From: Pseudomonadales bacterium
GTDB lineage: Bacteria; Pseudomonadota; Gammaproteobacteria; Pseudomonadales; Pseudohongiellaceae
Assembly (NCBI GenBank): GCA_024234395.1
Contig: JACKOH010000002.1
Coordinates: 1,240,001 to 1,304,000 of the forward strand
DNA length: 64,000 nt
Direction of reading: 5' to 3'
Shown: one piece after another, positions 42,245 through 51,628 of the stretch
How the letters are laid out: every line of letters starts with the position of its first letter
Position numbering within the stretch: position 1 is the stretch's first letter
The notes under the pieces: model-generated
Databases searched by the model: none
Seen by the model: only the letters and a program-made list of their open reading frames with translations
Told to the model about the DNA's origin: nothing
Position numbers and translations under genes: made by a program

Positions 42245-42402
42245 GTTGCTCTGGCTGGAAGAAGGTGCTGAAAAATTAACTTGGTAACTCCCAAGGATAT
42301 TTGTATTAAGTAAACTCAAGAATGATTAAATGTTAATAATGGTGGTAGCCCAGTCGAGTCTAAATTACTACCTGAATCTCTTTCTGAATATTCTTTACAC
42401 AG
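42245..42402. other. Right flank of the array, no gene
   Basis: 158 bases between the lipoprotein stop and the right inverted unit with no supported feature. Confidence 0.35.
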
Positions 42403-42520
42403 TAAAAAAGCCGCCACCCGGAGGGGTAGCGGCTTTTTCGTTTTGGGTATGGTATCAGAAGGACATGTGCGTATAACCGGCACTTCTTTTCTAATCACTA
42501 TACCTCGGGGCATATGCCCC
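42403..42520 (-). ncRNA. Right inverted copy of the putative small RNA unit
   Basis: On the minus strand: palindrome GGGGCATATGCCCC (42507-42520), GAGGTATAGTGATT with TATAGT (42497-42502), the AGTGCCGGTT...CGCACA core, and a terminator at 42404-42437 whose stem (GCCGCTACCCCTCCGGGTGGCGGC) matches the left copy closely. Transcription would point toward the cassette array, as for the left copy. Confidence 0.45.
42404..42437 (-). terminator. Intrinsic terminator, right unit
   Basis: GCCGCC/GGCGGC-type stem between AAAAAG and CTTTTT; bidirectional in principle and could also end the lipoprotein transcript. Confidence 0.75.
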
Positions 42521-42550
42521 TTTTATCGGTGAATGGACAGCAATAGCCGG

Positions 42551-43045
42551 TCAATCCGCCCGCTCCCAGACCACACGCTTTTTGAGTGAGATATCGACGG
42601 TGTTGCCACCGGGCTGGCCGACATGAATAATGAAAGTCTCAGGATCGGGATGGCTGTATCCAAGCGCCGCCATGCCCCCTTCGGAGACAGCGACAAAATT
42701 GACACTGTTGTCGCCTATTTCGGAAAGCTCCATTTCCTGTGGAGCGGGCGTACGTGCCATGAAGCCCGGGTCGAACTGCTGGATGTGCAGAACCAGGGAT
42801 CCGTCTTTTTCTTCAATCGTGATCATTTCGAACATGCTGGTGGCTTCATTGCCGGTCATGCGCACCATGGCCGCGATTGAACCGCCCTCTGCCTTGATCC
42901 AGTTCTCCTCCAGTTGGTTGGGTCCCAGCGCTGCAGCCCAGTTGCCGGTCATCCAATTGAGGTCCGCTATGGTTGCCGGTGGACCGGCAAAGGCGCCGGT
43001 GGCAAAGCTGAGGATCGAGGCGGTCAAAAGTGTTCTGGCAAGCAT
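42551..43045 (-). CDS. DUF6265-type exported protein
   Basis: 164 residues with a signal peptide (about 1-20, ending AFAG) and a GGGAG ribosome site. The mature part opens with IADLNWMTGNWAAAL and has EENWIKAEGGSIAAMVRMT and GSLVLHIQQFDPGF, the pattern of DUF6265 proteins, a small lipocalin-like beta-barrel family of unknown role. Followed by a 199-bp gap to the next exported protein gene on the same strand. Confidence 0.78.
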   Translation of the reverse strand: MLARTLLTASILSFATGAFAGPPATIADLNWMTGNWAAALGPNQLEENWIKAEGGSIAAMVRMTGNEATSMFEMITIEEKDGSLVLHIQQFDPGFMARTPAPQEMELSEIGDNSVNFVAVSEGGMAALGYSHPDPETFIIHVGQPGGNTVDISLKKRVVWERAD

Positions 43046-43244
43046 AAAATACTCCCGGTTGCGTAGGTTTTCGTTAAGTCGTGGATGTTTTGGTCAGGAT
43101 GCCGCATTGAGCTTGATCGGCAAGGTGAAACGTCGCGGTCTCCGGTCCGGGCAGCCGTATGGTCAACATTTTCCCTGGCTTGCCGGCCCGGCAGAAGCGC
43201 TTCTTCCGCCGGCCGGATTCTGCAGTCGGATTACTGCGAGGCTG

Positions 43245-44255
43245 TCAGTCGTTGGATGCCTGATCCGCCGCCATGCGCTCTTCGGCGCGATGACCTGAGA
43301 GAATATTCCGCATTCCGTAGTTACCTTCGTGGCAGGCATACTCGTAGATATCGTCGTCGGTGTGATCGAAGATGATTTCCCGTGTATAGGGCGCTGCGAA
43401 ACTGCCTGGGTCGTTGGAGGTCAGCTGATACTGGAGTGAGCCGTCACTGGCTCGGGTCAGCCGCTCGACATTGACCTTTCTGACCGTACCCGGGGCCGAG
43501 TCACTGCGCTCGGAATAGTTGGTGGTTTCTATGACCAGCGTGTCACCGTCCCACCAGCCCCGTGAATCGCCATGCCAGAGTTTGATGTCCTCGTCGATAT
43601 GGGGCTTGTCGGTAATCGGGATGATGCGTGCATCGTGGGCCATTTCCTGATAGATCACCACGTGATCTTTTGCCTGTACGATCTGCCAGTAGCTGTTGTA
43701 GCCGGATCCCAGCCGCGGGGCGCCGAAACTGACACAGCGCTCACCCAGCGGCCGGTCGAGCCAGGAATCAGCCGGGTGCGCCTCGCGCCATTCCCGCAAC
43801 TCTCGACCAGCCTGAATAGCCGCTTCGGTGCGGGGCGGAAACTTGCCATTGGGGGGGTCGATAATCTGTGAAGTGCGCCGGTGGATAGTGCGTTCCGCCA
43901 TCCACTGGGAGTCGTAATTGCCGGTGGACGGGTCATAGGAAACGATTTCACCACTGAAGGCCGCCTCGAGCACCCCTTCGCCAAACAGGGCATCCTCGCC
44001 GGCGGCGTAGATTTCCTTCAGGCGTTGCTCCAGAAATTCCACGTCAGCATCGGTCAGGAACTGTTTGTCCCCGAATACGTCGGGCCGCTCGACCGGCGTG
44101 ATGGTATTGTTTTCCCAGACTCCCTGCAGGTCGGGAAAGCCGTCAATGGTCCTCGGTACTTCCCAATTGGAATCTCCCTGGGCCAGGGCCTGGCCGGAGG
44201 CGGCGAAAGCAATGGCGAGGAAGAGAGAGCTGCATACGGCGGTTGGTGTTTTCAT
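43245..44255 (-). CDS. Exported protein of unknown function
   Basis: 336 residues, AGGAG site, signal peptide at about 1-25 (ASGQALAQ). The mature N-terminus PRTIDGFPDLQGVWENN is shared by a family of periplasmic proteins that is frequent in marine gammaproteobacteria and acidobacteria. Further features are GGWWDGDTLVIETTNY near residue 240 and a C-terminal DDIYEYACHEGNYGM with a single Cys. No enzyme motif recognised. Confidence 0.72.
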   Translation of the reverse strand: MKTPTAVCSSLFLAIAFAASGQALAQGDSNWEVPRTIDGFPDLQGVWENNTITPVERPDVFGDKQFLTDADVEFLEQRLKEIYAAGEDALFGEGVLEAAFSGEIVSYDPSTGNYDSQWMAERTIHRRTSQIIDPPNGKFPPRTEAAIQAGRELREWREAHPADSWLDRPLGERCVSFGAPRLGSGYNSYWQIVQAKDHVVIYQEMAHDARIIPITDKPHIDEDIKLWHGDSRGWWDGDTLVIETTNYSERSDSAPGTVRKVNVERLTRASDGSLQYQLTSNDPGSFAAPYTREIIFDHTDDDIYEYACHEGNYGMRNILSGHRAEERMAADQASND

Positions 44256-44658
44256 GGCACAACTCCTGTTGGCTTGAGTAGGCCGCCCCGTACTGCGATT
44301 AACCGCCAGAAATGTATTCAGATCAACGCCTTACATTATTCCGCTGGCTGGTCGGGCGGGACGTTTTAATTCTTTTAAAAGATGCTAACCAATACCGGGA
44401 ATAAAGTCGAGAGGGTTCATACCGGGCAGCAGGGTTCCGGTCGCTGCAGCAGACTGCCCGGTGTCCACTCGCAGACCCGGGAATCAGGCGTGTTTTTGTC
44501 CCGGAATCGGGGTAAATTCCGGATATCCCAGCATTCAGCTGGAGCAGTCGGGAGATTTCCATGGGTGAAAGAGGGATCAGGGCCGCACTGGCGGATCGCA
44601 GTTGCATTGCCGCCATGGCATGGCAGCATGGGCTTTGGCCTGCCGCACCGGTGACGTC
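44256..44658. other. 403-bp gap between divergent genes, no gene seen
   Basis: Upstream of both the exported protein gene and the antiporter gene. In-frame ATG codons for the antiporter exist at 44602 and 44659. No other feature is supported. Confidence 0.35.
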
Positions 44659-46098
44659 ATGACGCAGTCGGGAGAGGACAGCACGGCCTTGCGACACGCA
44701 TCAGGCAGGCAGATTCCGGTTCCTGGATTTTTACAGGCACTGACATGCATGGCGGGAATTCTGCTGCTGCTTTCCAGTGGCCTGTTTATTCTGCTGGTGG
44801 ATCTGCACAGCCTGATGTTTCTGTGCCTGTTGTGGGCGGGATTGCATGCCCGGCTGCTAGGCCACGATTACCGGGCCATCAGGCACATGATGAGCCAGGC
44901 TATCAGCCAGGCATTACCGGCCATTTATATCTTTCTGCTGATCGGTATGGTGATTGCGAGCTTCATGCAGGCCGGCACAATCGCCAGCCTGATTTACTAT
45001 GGCCTGCTGTTACTGAGTCCCGCCTGGTTCCTGGTGGTGGCCCTGCTGCTGTGCAGTGTCATGTCGCTGGCAACCGGAACTTCCTGGGGTACTGCCGGCA
45101 CCATGGGTGTGGTGTTAATCGGGATCGGCACCGCCATGGGGATTTCCCTGCCCCTGGTAGCGGGCACCGTGGTGGCGGGTGCCACCTTCGGCGACAAGAT
45201 GTCGCCGGTTTCCGATACCACCAACCTGGCTGCCATGAGTGCCGGCACCACCCTCTATCGGCATATCGGGTCGATGTTGTATACCACGCTGCCCACCTAC
45301 CTGCTGACCCTGCTTATCCTCACCGGGTTCGGCTTCTTCCTGGCTCCTCCTCCGGTGCCAGTCCAGGAACTGGAGAGCATTCGAGCCTCGCTGGCAGCCA
45401 GCTACCGTCTGCAACCGCTGATCGTCTTCCTGCCGCTGTTGGGCATGCTGGTGTTGAGTGTGCGTCGGGTGGCACCGGAAGTCGCCATGTCGGTCAGCAT
45501 CCTGCTCGCCGTCCTGATTGCCATTTTCTACCAGGGCCGGGACTTTGCCGTAGTGCTGAATGCGCTGTGGCTGAACACGCCCGGCACCACCGGCATCGCC
45601 AGTCTGGACGAGCTGCTGGGCCGCGGCGGGATCAGCAGCATGGCCTGGACCCTGCTGCTGGCACTGATGGCCCTGGCGCTGGGCGGCATACTGCACGAAT
45701 CCGGGATCCTGGCGCGACTGCTGGCGGGGTTTCTGGCACGGGTGAAGCGGGTTGCCGCCCTGGTCGGGTCGACTATTATTGCCGGGCTGGTGGGCAATAT
45801 GGCAATGGGCGAGGCCTATATTTCCATTATTCTCAACTGCCAGCTGTTCCGGCAGCGCTACCAGGATCAGGCCCTGGATCCCGCGGTCCTGTCGCGCAGT
45901 GTCGAGGAAGGCGCCACCCTGACGACCGGGCTGATTCCCTGGACTACGGCCGGCGCTTTTTATTCAGCAACGCTGGGTGTTGCGGTGCTGGATTACGCAC
46001 CCTACGCGTTTTTCAATTACCTCAATGGCGTGGTTGCCGTGATGATGGCTGCCGCCGGGGTCGGATTGCTGAGAAATCACAGCGAGCGCAGCCCCTGA
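44659..46098 (+). CDS. NhaC-type Na+/H+ (or malate/lactate) antiporter
   Basis: 479 residues from the ATG at 44659; an ATG at 44602 would add 19 residues of no clear use. About 12 membrane helices. The region SLATGTSWGTAGTMGVVLIG (~135-154) and ATFGDKMSPVSDTTNLA (~175-191) are the conserved core of the NhaC family, with Asp residues for ion binding; a second GLVGNMAMGEAYISI lies near residue 375. The ion or organic substrate cannot be fixed. A MITE end fragment starts at its stop codon. Confidence 0.88.
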   Translation: MTQSGEDSTALRHASGRQIPVPGFLQALTCMAGILLLLSSGLFILLVDLHSLMFLCLLWAGLHARLLGHDYRAIRHMMSQAISQALPAIYIFLLIGMVIASFMQAGTIASLIYYGLLLLSPAWFLVVALLLCSVMSLATGTSWGTAGTMGVVLIGIGTAMGISLPLVAGTVVAGATFGDKMSPVSDTTNLAAMSAGTTLYRHIGSMLYTTLPTYLLTLLILTGFGFFLAPPPVPVQELESIRASLAASYRLQPLIVFLPLLGMLVLSVRRVAPEVAMSVSILLAVLIAIFYQGRDFAVVLNALWLNTPGTTGIASLDELLGRGGISSMAWTLLLALMALALGGILHESGILARLLAGFLARVKRVAALVGSTIIAGLVGNMAMGEAYISIILNCQLFRQRYQDQALDPAVLSRSVEEGATLTTGLIPWTTAGAFYSATLGVAVLDYAPYAFFNYLNGVVAVMMAAAGVGLLRNHSERSP

Positions 46099-46134
46099 CG
46101 CTGAAATGCGACGAATTAACCGGACAGGACACTA
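46098..46134 (-). repeat. MITE fragment (copy 4, one end, inverted)
   Basis: ACGCTGAAATGCGACGAATT onward to GGACAC (46132) then TA: this is the left end of the 264-bp element in reverse orientation, ~35 bases only. Again between two convergent genes. Confidence 0.8.
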
Positions 46135-46158
46135 GTTGGCTACTGACTGAAAGCAGGC

Positions 46159-47370
46159 TCAATGAGCCGGCAGTCCGGAGTTTTCGGATTGCCGGCCTGC
46201 ATCGTGGCTGACAATCCAGATCAGCAGCGCCAGACACAGCAGCAGGAAACAGAAGCGCAGTATTGAGACGGAAACAAAAATATTCGGAAACAGAAAGAAC
46301 AGAAACACCAGCTCCACGAACCAGATCCGCATCCTGAAGTGGCGGGTGAAGAATAGTACCGGGATAAAAAACAGACTCAGGTCATAAGGATGGGTGTTGG
46401 GGCTGATCAGGATAGTAACAACAAGCGCCAGCGCGGCTGCGTCCAGCAGGTCCAGTCGTTGTCGCCAGCGATACAGCAGGGTTCCGAGCAGAGCCATACC
46501 GACTGCATAGACCGGTATCCCCAGGCTGTGAATCTGTTCCAGACGATCCGGCCACAGCAGAGCAGCGGCTCCAAGCCAGCTTTCCATGTGGAAAATGGTG
46601 GTATTGAGAGAGCTGGCACTGCGCCAGAATTCCGGCCACATGGAGATTCCGTAGAGGAGCAGACTTAACAGGCAGGATGCGACAAAGGTAGCCAGCGACG
46701 CGAGTATCAGGGGCCAGGCGTGCCTGCTCAGGGCCAGCAGCCCCAGTGGTAGCGCATATTGCGGTTTAAAAGCCAACAGGCCCAGAAAAATGCCGGCAAG
46801 CAGGGGCCTGCGGTCGAATGTCAGCACAAAAGAGGTGGCCAGAAAGCCGGCCAGATGCCCGGTCTGGGACAACTCTACATCGAGCAGGCCGGGCGTCCAG
46901 AATGCCGCCACAAATACAATAACCAGCCGGGCGGTGGCATTGTCGATATAGCGGCGCGTCAGCAGTGCCAGGCTGGTCAGGAATATCAACACTGAGACCG
47001 CGGCGTGAAAGGCGGCGTTCAATGCCGGGGGGCCCAGGGTCCGCAATTGAAACAGCGGCAGGGCATTGGGTGGGTAGGAAAAGGGTATGGCGAATGGCGG
47101 CACCTCACCGTTCAGCCGGTCCGCCGCGATGTTCTGCACCTGGTTAGCGAGGGAATAGGGGGACTCACCGTCCCGCAGCAGATTACCCGCGGCCCTGAAA
47201 ACCAGGGGGTCGATGCGGTTCTGTTCATAGAGAACTTCGGGTGAGCTATCGGTTGCCGATACAATAAGGGCAATCAGGCTGGCAAGGACGATGAAAAAAA
47301 TCAGCAGTCCGTTTTCCGCCCTGGTGCACCGGAAATCCTTTGCGGTCGCAACACGGGACCGGCTTTGCAT
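46159..47370 (-). CDS. GT87-family polyprenyl-phosphate mannosyltransferase-like membrane protein
   Basis: 403 residues from the ATG at 47370 (a TTG six codons upstream is possible). About ten membrane helices. The first periplasmic loop has IDPLVFRAAGNLLRDGESPY (~43-62) with the Asp and Arg expected of GT-C enzymes, and a later KPQYALPLGLL (~205). This fits GT87 (DUF2029), which transfers sugars from polyprenyl phosphates outside the membrane. The acceptor is unknown; the neighbouring GT-C and sulfatase genes suggest envelope polymer modification. Confidence 0.75.
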   Translation of the reverse strand: MQSRSRVATAKDFRCTRAENGLLIFFIVLASLIALIVSATDSSPEVLYEQNRIDPLVFRAAGNLLRDGESPYSLANQVQNIAADRLNGEVPPFAIPFSYPPNALPLFQLRTLGPPALNAAFHAAVSVLIFLTSLALLTRRYIDNATARLVIVFVAAFWTPGLLDVELSQTGHLAGFLATSFVLTFDRRPLLAGIFLGLLAFKPQYALPLGLLALSRHAWPLILASLATFVASCLLSLLLYGISMWPEFWRSASSLNTTIFHMESWLGAAALLWPDRLEQIHSLGIPVYAVGMALLGTLLYRWRQRLDLLDAAALALVVTILISPNTHPYDLSLFFIPVLFFTRHFRMRIWFVELVFLFFLFPNIFVSVSILRFCFLLLCLALLIWIVSHDAGRQSENSGLPAH

Positions 47371-47486
47371 TGAATCGGAATCGGACAACGGGAAACGACC
47401 TGTTTCTATGCTGAAAGTAGTCTTGTCGGCACCTGCATGGATTCATCAAGCAACAAATCAGCTGACCAGGCAATAACGGCACGTGT

Positions 47487-48995
47487 ATGAAAATTGGCGG
47501 GGCATTCGGATTGAATTTCACTTCCCTGGCCTGGTGTGCAGGATTTCTGCTGATGAGCCTGATGGCTTCGCACTGGGTCAGCATCGATTCCGATCTGGTC
47601 ATCCACATTCTCTACGGTCGCGCGGTTCTCGACGGCGGGTTGCCTCAGGTCGACCCATTGCTCAGTGGTGTAACGGAGGCACCGGTGCTGCAGGAGTGGC
47701 TGTTCGAGGTCGTGGTTGCCTGGCTGGACCGGCATCTGGGACTGATGGGTCCACTGTTGCTTGCCTCACTACTGATGGGAACCCTCATGGCCGGCCTGTT
47801 TGCCCGCATGAGGAAACAGGGTGTCTGTCTCTGGATAGCCCTGGTTTATGTAATCTTCGTTCTGATTACCCTGCGGATACACCTGATCATTCGGCCACAC
47901 CTGGTCAGCTGGGCGGCAATCGTGGTGTTGATGGCGTGGCTGGAAGCCTGGCAGGCGGGACGGAAACCCTTCGTATCGACTCTGTGGCAAGGTGCTTTAC
48001 TCATGTTGCTGTGGAGCAATCTGCACGGTGGCTTTCTGATCGGTCTGGCATTGACCGGAGTATTTGCGCTTGATCGCGGTTACCGGTTTGCCAGGGGAAT
48101 GGCAGGAGAACAGTTTCTTCAGGCCGTTGCCCTGGTAGTGGTTTATCTGCTGGCATCGTTCGTTAATCCCTGGGGCTGGGGCCTGCATCAACATCTGTTG
48201 GCATTTCTGAACAATGACTTTCTGCTCGGTTCCACAACCGACTTCCTGCCGCCCATATTTGCCAATGGCAGTTTATGGGTGCTTTCCGTAGCCGGTGTGG
48301 CGACGGTGCTGCCACTCCTGGCGCGCTGGCGTCAGGTGACGTTACGGGACTGGTTACTGCTGGCCGGGCTCGGTTACGCGGCGGCCACCTCGGCGCGGAA
48401 TATCCCCTTCTTCGGTCTGATCCTGCTGTCGGTTGCGGCAGGATACCTGGAGAGCTGGCTTGAATTACCCGGCAACCGGTTCGGGCGGCTGGTGCTGGAA
48501 TCTTCCGGGCGCCTTGAGGAAGACCAAGGAACCCGGAGCGGCATCGGCTGGCCCCTGCTGATTGTGGCGTCCTCGCTGCTGCTGCTTTTCAGCGGGACGA
48601 TCAGGGTCGGTCTGCATTCTCAGAATGTACCGGAGGCGGCCATGGATTGGATCAACACTCATCCTGAGCTGTATTCAGCACCGGTCTTTGCTGACTATAT
48701 GTTTGCCGGTTATCTGTTATATAGGACACCTGTAACAAAAGTATATCTGCATGCACTGAATGCCAATTATCCCGACCAGCGCTTGAAAAACTATTTTGCC
48801 GTGGAGAAGGAAGAAGCGGATTGGGAAGCGACTCTGGATGGGTTGAGCTGGGCGGTAGTCCGGGCAGGTGAGGGGCATGCCGAAACTTTCATGACCTCCC
48901 CCTGCTGGCAGCCGGTCTATTCAGACGAGATGGCAGACGTTTTTCAGCGCTACTGCTTTAATCCGCAGCAAAGTCAGTCTTCTGCGGATTTCTGA
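47487..48995 (+). CDS. GT-C-like polytopic membrane protein
   Basis: 502 residues, ten or more membrane helices. The N-terminal loop DSDLVIHILYGRAVLDGGLP (~35-54) and following DPLLSG carry acidic residues in the place used by GT-C glycosyltransferases; NLHGGFLIGL lies near residue 172. The C-terminal ~120 residues are periplasmic. No exact family assigned. Divergent from the GT87 gene and convergent with the sulfatase gene, whose 3' end it overlaps by 22 bases. Confidence 0.7.
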   Translation: MKIGGAFGLNFTSLAWCAGFLLMSLMASHWVSIDSDLVIHILYGRAVLDGGLPQVDPLLSGVTEAPVLQEWLFEVVVAWLDRHLGLMGPLLLASLLMGTLMAGLFARMRKQGVCLWIALVYVIFVLITLRIHLIIRPHLVSWAAIVVLMAWLEAWQAGRKPFVSTLWQGALLMLLWSNLHGGFLIGLALTGVFALDRGYRFARGMAGEQFLQAVALVVVYLLASFVNPWGWGLHQHLLAFLNNDFLLGSTTDFLPPIFANGSLWVLSVAGVATVLPLLARWRQVTLRDWLLLAGLGYAAATSARNIPFFGLILLSVAAGYLESWLELPGNRFGRLVLESSGRLEEDQGTRSGIGWPLLIVASSLLLLFSGTIRVGLHSQNVPEAAMDWINTHPELYSAPVFADYMFAGYLLYRTPVTKVYLHALNANYPDQRLKNYFAVEKEEADWEATLDGLSWAVVRAGEGHAETFMTSPCWQPVYSDEMADVFQRYCFNPQQSQSSADF

Positions 48996-50845
48996 TACAG
49001 CCCGTTTACGGCCCGGCGCCACGAGAAAAGATCCCTCCGCAGGTGCTCAATCCGGTCTGAGTCGAGATCCGCATGCCGATTGCTGGACTCGGCTTGGTCG
49101 CTGAGCAGATCGAAGTATTCGTTGTTGCGCCGGCCGAAGTGCTCGATGTATTTGTGAGACCCGTCGATTACCGCCATGCAGTTCAGTTCATACCAGCAGT
49201 GCGCGAACAGCTTGCGCTGCGGATCATCAGACCAGAAGGACTGGCCGGGAAGTTGTGCACCGGCAAGCGTATAACCAAGCAGATTGGTCAGCGTGGGCAG
49301 CAGATCCAGCTGATTGACCGGCCTGGTTATACGCTTCCCGATCGGGGACCGGGGGTCGAAGATCAGCAACGGGACATGGAGCCCTTCCTCCCACAGAATA
49401 TTGTCGTGTTGGTTCCTGCCGTGTTCCCCGAACGCCTCGCCGTGATCACCGACAAATACGAACAGTGTATTTCTGTCCAGACCCATGGCCTGATATTGTT
49501 CGAACAGTTCCCTGGAAAACTGATCAACATAATGTACCGAATTAAGGTAGCGGTTGAACTCATCGTCGGTGGAGAATTGCTGGAAACCATAGCGCTGGCG
49601 GGGCGCCAGGTAGTCGTGGTGGGGGGTGCTGGTCAGGTAGGTGGCAAGAAAGGGTCCCTGTTCGGCGTTGGCAGTCAGCCATTCCCTGCTACCGGCTAAC
49701 ATCACGGCATCCTCGACGCCAAAGTAATTGGCTGGCTCCATGCCTTCCTGGTCAAGCCTTTCCAGTGGGAAAAACTCATCAAAACCAAGGTTCTGCACCA
49801 GTCCGTCGCGGGCTTCAAAGCTCTGCGTCGCCGACTGGAAAAAGACACTTCGGTAGCCGGTTTCGGCAAGCAACCGGGGAAGGCAGGGTGCCGGGATACC
49901 ATCCTCCGTTGCCTCGGTTATCGGCATGGTGAGATGAGGTTCCACGCCGCACAGTAAAGCGACAAGCGCCTTGGAAGTATGCGGCATCACTGCGTAAGCG
50001 CGCTCCACAAACAGGCTTTTTTCCTTGAGAGAATTGAGAAACGGAGTGGTGGGAAGTTCCCCATTGTAGGGAGTCGTGGCACTGGCCCGGGTCGACTCGA
50101 GGATGACGATAACCAGGTTCTTCCGTTCCGCCTGCGGATTGTCAGATCCGAGCGAAAGTGTCATCAAAGATTCCCGCGTCACCTCTCCGCCGGTAATTTC
50201 CTGATCCATTCTGACCATGGAAAAGGCGAAGTTGATCAGGTTGGACCTGGAAAATCCGGGATTATTGACTTGAGAAACCGGAAGGACCGACCAGGCACTG
50301 GAGATTAACAACACGCTGCCAATTGCTACCTGGGACTTGCCCCCCATTCTCTTCGGATCGGCAGTGGGGGCTGGTCGGCGGATGATATACCGGGGCAGGA
50401 ACAGGATCACCGCGACAACCTCAACCAGCAGTATCACCAGCAGCAATGGAGTCTCGCTGAGAAAAACCTGAGCGGTATCACCCAGTCGCTGAATTGAGAA
50501 AAGAAAAATGCCGAAATCGATGGTGGATCCGGTAGCAACATAGAACTGGTGTGCGATAGTCTCAATACAGGCCCAGAGAATGGCGGCTGCCTGAAAAGCA
50601 GCCTGGGTGGTCGCATGGTGTTTTCTCAGTACCACCAGGGCGGCACTGCCGAACAGATAAAACAACAGTAACAGCAGGCAATCAGAACGATACAGCGATA
50701 GAGCTTCAGGGAGATTTTCGAACTCTCTCAGGCCGAAAACGCGCAGTGATTTAAGAGACAGCACCAGCACCGCCAGTGGTGCTGTCACGCCCAATAGAAA
50801 TGCTCTCAACCTGATATTGGTGGCGCTGTCAGCAGTGAGATTCAT
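48974..50845 (-). CDS. LTA-synthase/phosphoethanolamine-transferase-like sulfatase-fold enzyme
   Basis: 623 residues. Five N-terminal membrane helices (~15-185) and a periplasmic alkaline-phosphatase-fold domain (~240-600): metal/nucleophile region LVIVILESTRASATTPYNG (~244-262; the Thr in ESTRA is the nucleophile candidate), HHDYLAP, and FVFVGDHGEAFGEHGRNQHD (~460-479) with the Asp-His metal ligands. Such enzymes transfer phosphoglycerol or phosphoethanolamine, or hydrolyse sulfate esters, outside the cell membrane. Gram-negative members often modify glycans or lipid A; the substrate here is unknown. Confidence 0.85.
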   Translation of the reverse strand: MNLTADSATNIRLRAFLLGVTAPLAVLVLSLKSLRVFGLREFENLPEALSLYRSDCLLLLLFYLFGSAALVVLRKHHATTQAAFQAAAILWACIETIAHQFYVATGSTIDFGIFLFSIQRLGDTAQVFLSETPLLLVILLVEVVAVILFLPRYIIRRPAPTADPKRMGGKSQVAIGSVLLISSAWSVLPVSQVNNPGFSRSNLINFAFSMVRMDQEITGGEVTRESLMTLSLGSDNPQAERKNLVIVILESTRASATTPYNGELPTTPFLNSLKEKSLFVERAYAVMPHTSKALVALLCGVEPHLTMPITEATEDGIPAPCLPRLLAETGYRSVFFQSATQSFEARDGLVQNLGFDEFFPLERLDQEGMEPANYFGVEDAVMLAGSREWLTANAEQGPFLATYLTSTPHHDYLAPRQRYGFQQFSTDDEFNRYLNSVHYVDQFSRELFEQYQAMGLDRNTLFVFVGDHGEAFGEHGRNQHDNILWEEGLHVPLLIFDPRSPIGKRITRPVNQLDLLPTLTNLLGYTLAGAQLPGQSFWSDDPQRKLFAHCWYELNCMAVIDGSHKYIEHFGRRNNEYFDLLSDQAESSNRHADLDSDRIEHLRRDLFSWRRAVNGLYQKSAED

Positions 50846-50990
50846 GGTTGCAGGAAACTAATGGCTGTTGCAGGAAACACAATCTAGTTAGCGTCCGGAA
50901 TCCGCGTAGCAGGAGGTGGAATCGGCCGGCTATCGACACCCCAGGACACTGGCCAGGGAACAGAGCACCCGTTTCCGGCAGCAGGTTTCC

Positions 50991-51034
50991 ATTACCTTTC
51001 GATAACCTTTCAATTACCTTTCAATTACCTTTCC
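50991..51034 (+). repeat. Four tandem 11-bp repeats
   Basis: ATTACCTTTCG, ATAACCTTTCA, ATTACCTTTCA and ATTACCTTTCC follow one another, ending 54 bases before the PspB-like start. 11-base spacing places the units on one face of the DNA. Could be a regulatory array or a slippage-prone repeat. Confidence 0.6.
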
Positions 51035-51088
51035 GTGGCGATTGGGTTATTCTCGATGATCCCAGCAGCTGCCGTTGGAGATTCCGAG

Positions 51089-51325
51089 ATGGATGATATA
51101 CCCCTACTGGCCCTTATCTTCGGCTTTGTGGCTTTCTGCGTCTACATGGATTATCGGGTTAAAGTCCTGAAGGTGCGTGCCGGTTCAAATTCTACGGAAT
51201 TGCAGGCAGTCAATGAAAAGCTGGAGTCCAAAACCCGAGAACTCGAGGAACGGGTACGGGTTCTCGAGTCCATCGTCACCGATCGGCGTCACCGACTTCA
51301 GGAAGAGATCGACACGCTTCAGTAG
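51089..51325 (+). CDS. PspB-like small membrane protein
   Basis: 78 residues from the ATG at 51089 (GGAG 8 bases upstream; a GTG at 51035 would add 18 residues). One N-terminal membrane helix (PLLALIFGFVAFCVYMDY, ~4-21) then a coiled coil (~30-75) with LEERVRVLESIVTD, close to the PspB pattern RIxxLExIL. PspB senses envelope stress and activates the phage-shock response; pspA and pspC are not adjacent, so the name is tentative. Confidence 0.55.
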   Translation: MDDIPLLALIFGFVAFCVYMDYRVKVLKVRAGSNSTELQAVNEKLESKTRELEERVRVLESIVTDRRHRLQEEIDTLQ

Positions 51326-51628
51326 TAAGCCCTGAATCCCCATACTCCCCTGCGGACAGGTCGCCCGGCCATCGCGTAAATGTTCTGCGGACTCGCGACT
51401 GTTCCACTCAGCGGGTCCGCAACGTCCTGGTTTTCCAGCTGTTACTCATGCCAATGCTTTGATTTTGAACCTGTAAAGCAGCCCGGACCGGGTGTGCTGG
51501 CAAGGATGTCAGAGCGGAAGAACTATCATACAATCGGCGGTTGGTTCCTGAATGGCGCCCGGCAGTGCCGGTCCGGCACGGAGTGCTGCGCCGGCTCCGG
51601 TTAATATGCTCAACAGATGGGAAATTGA
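51326..51628. other. 303-bp intergenic region
   Basis: No gene supported. A perfect GTGCCGG-T-CCGGCAC palindrome lies near 51568-51582, followed by another GC-rich arm; it may be an operator or hairpin in the 5' region of the oxidoreductase gene. Confidence 0.35.

Noticed and set aside
44745..46211. Long plus-strand frame (488 codons) overlapping the antiporter gene
   Set aside because: Shadow of the NhaC-type gene in another frame; composition is Arg/His/Gly/Pro-rich with no membrane pattern or domain.
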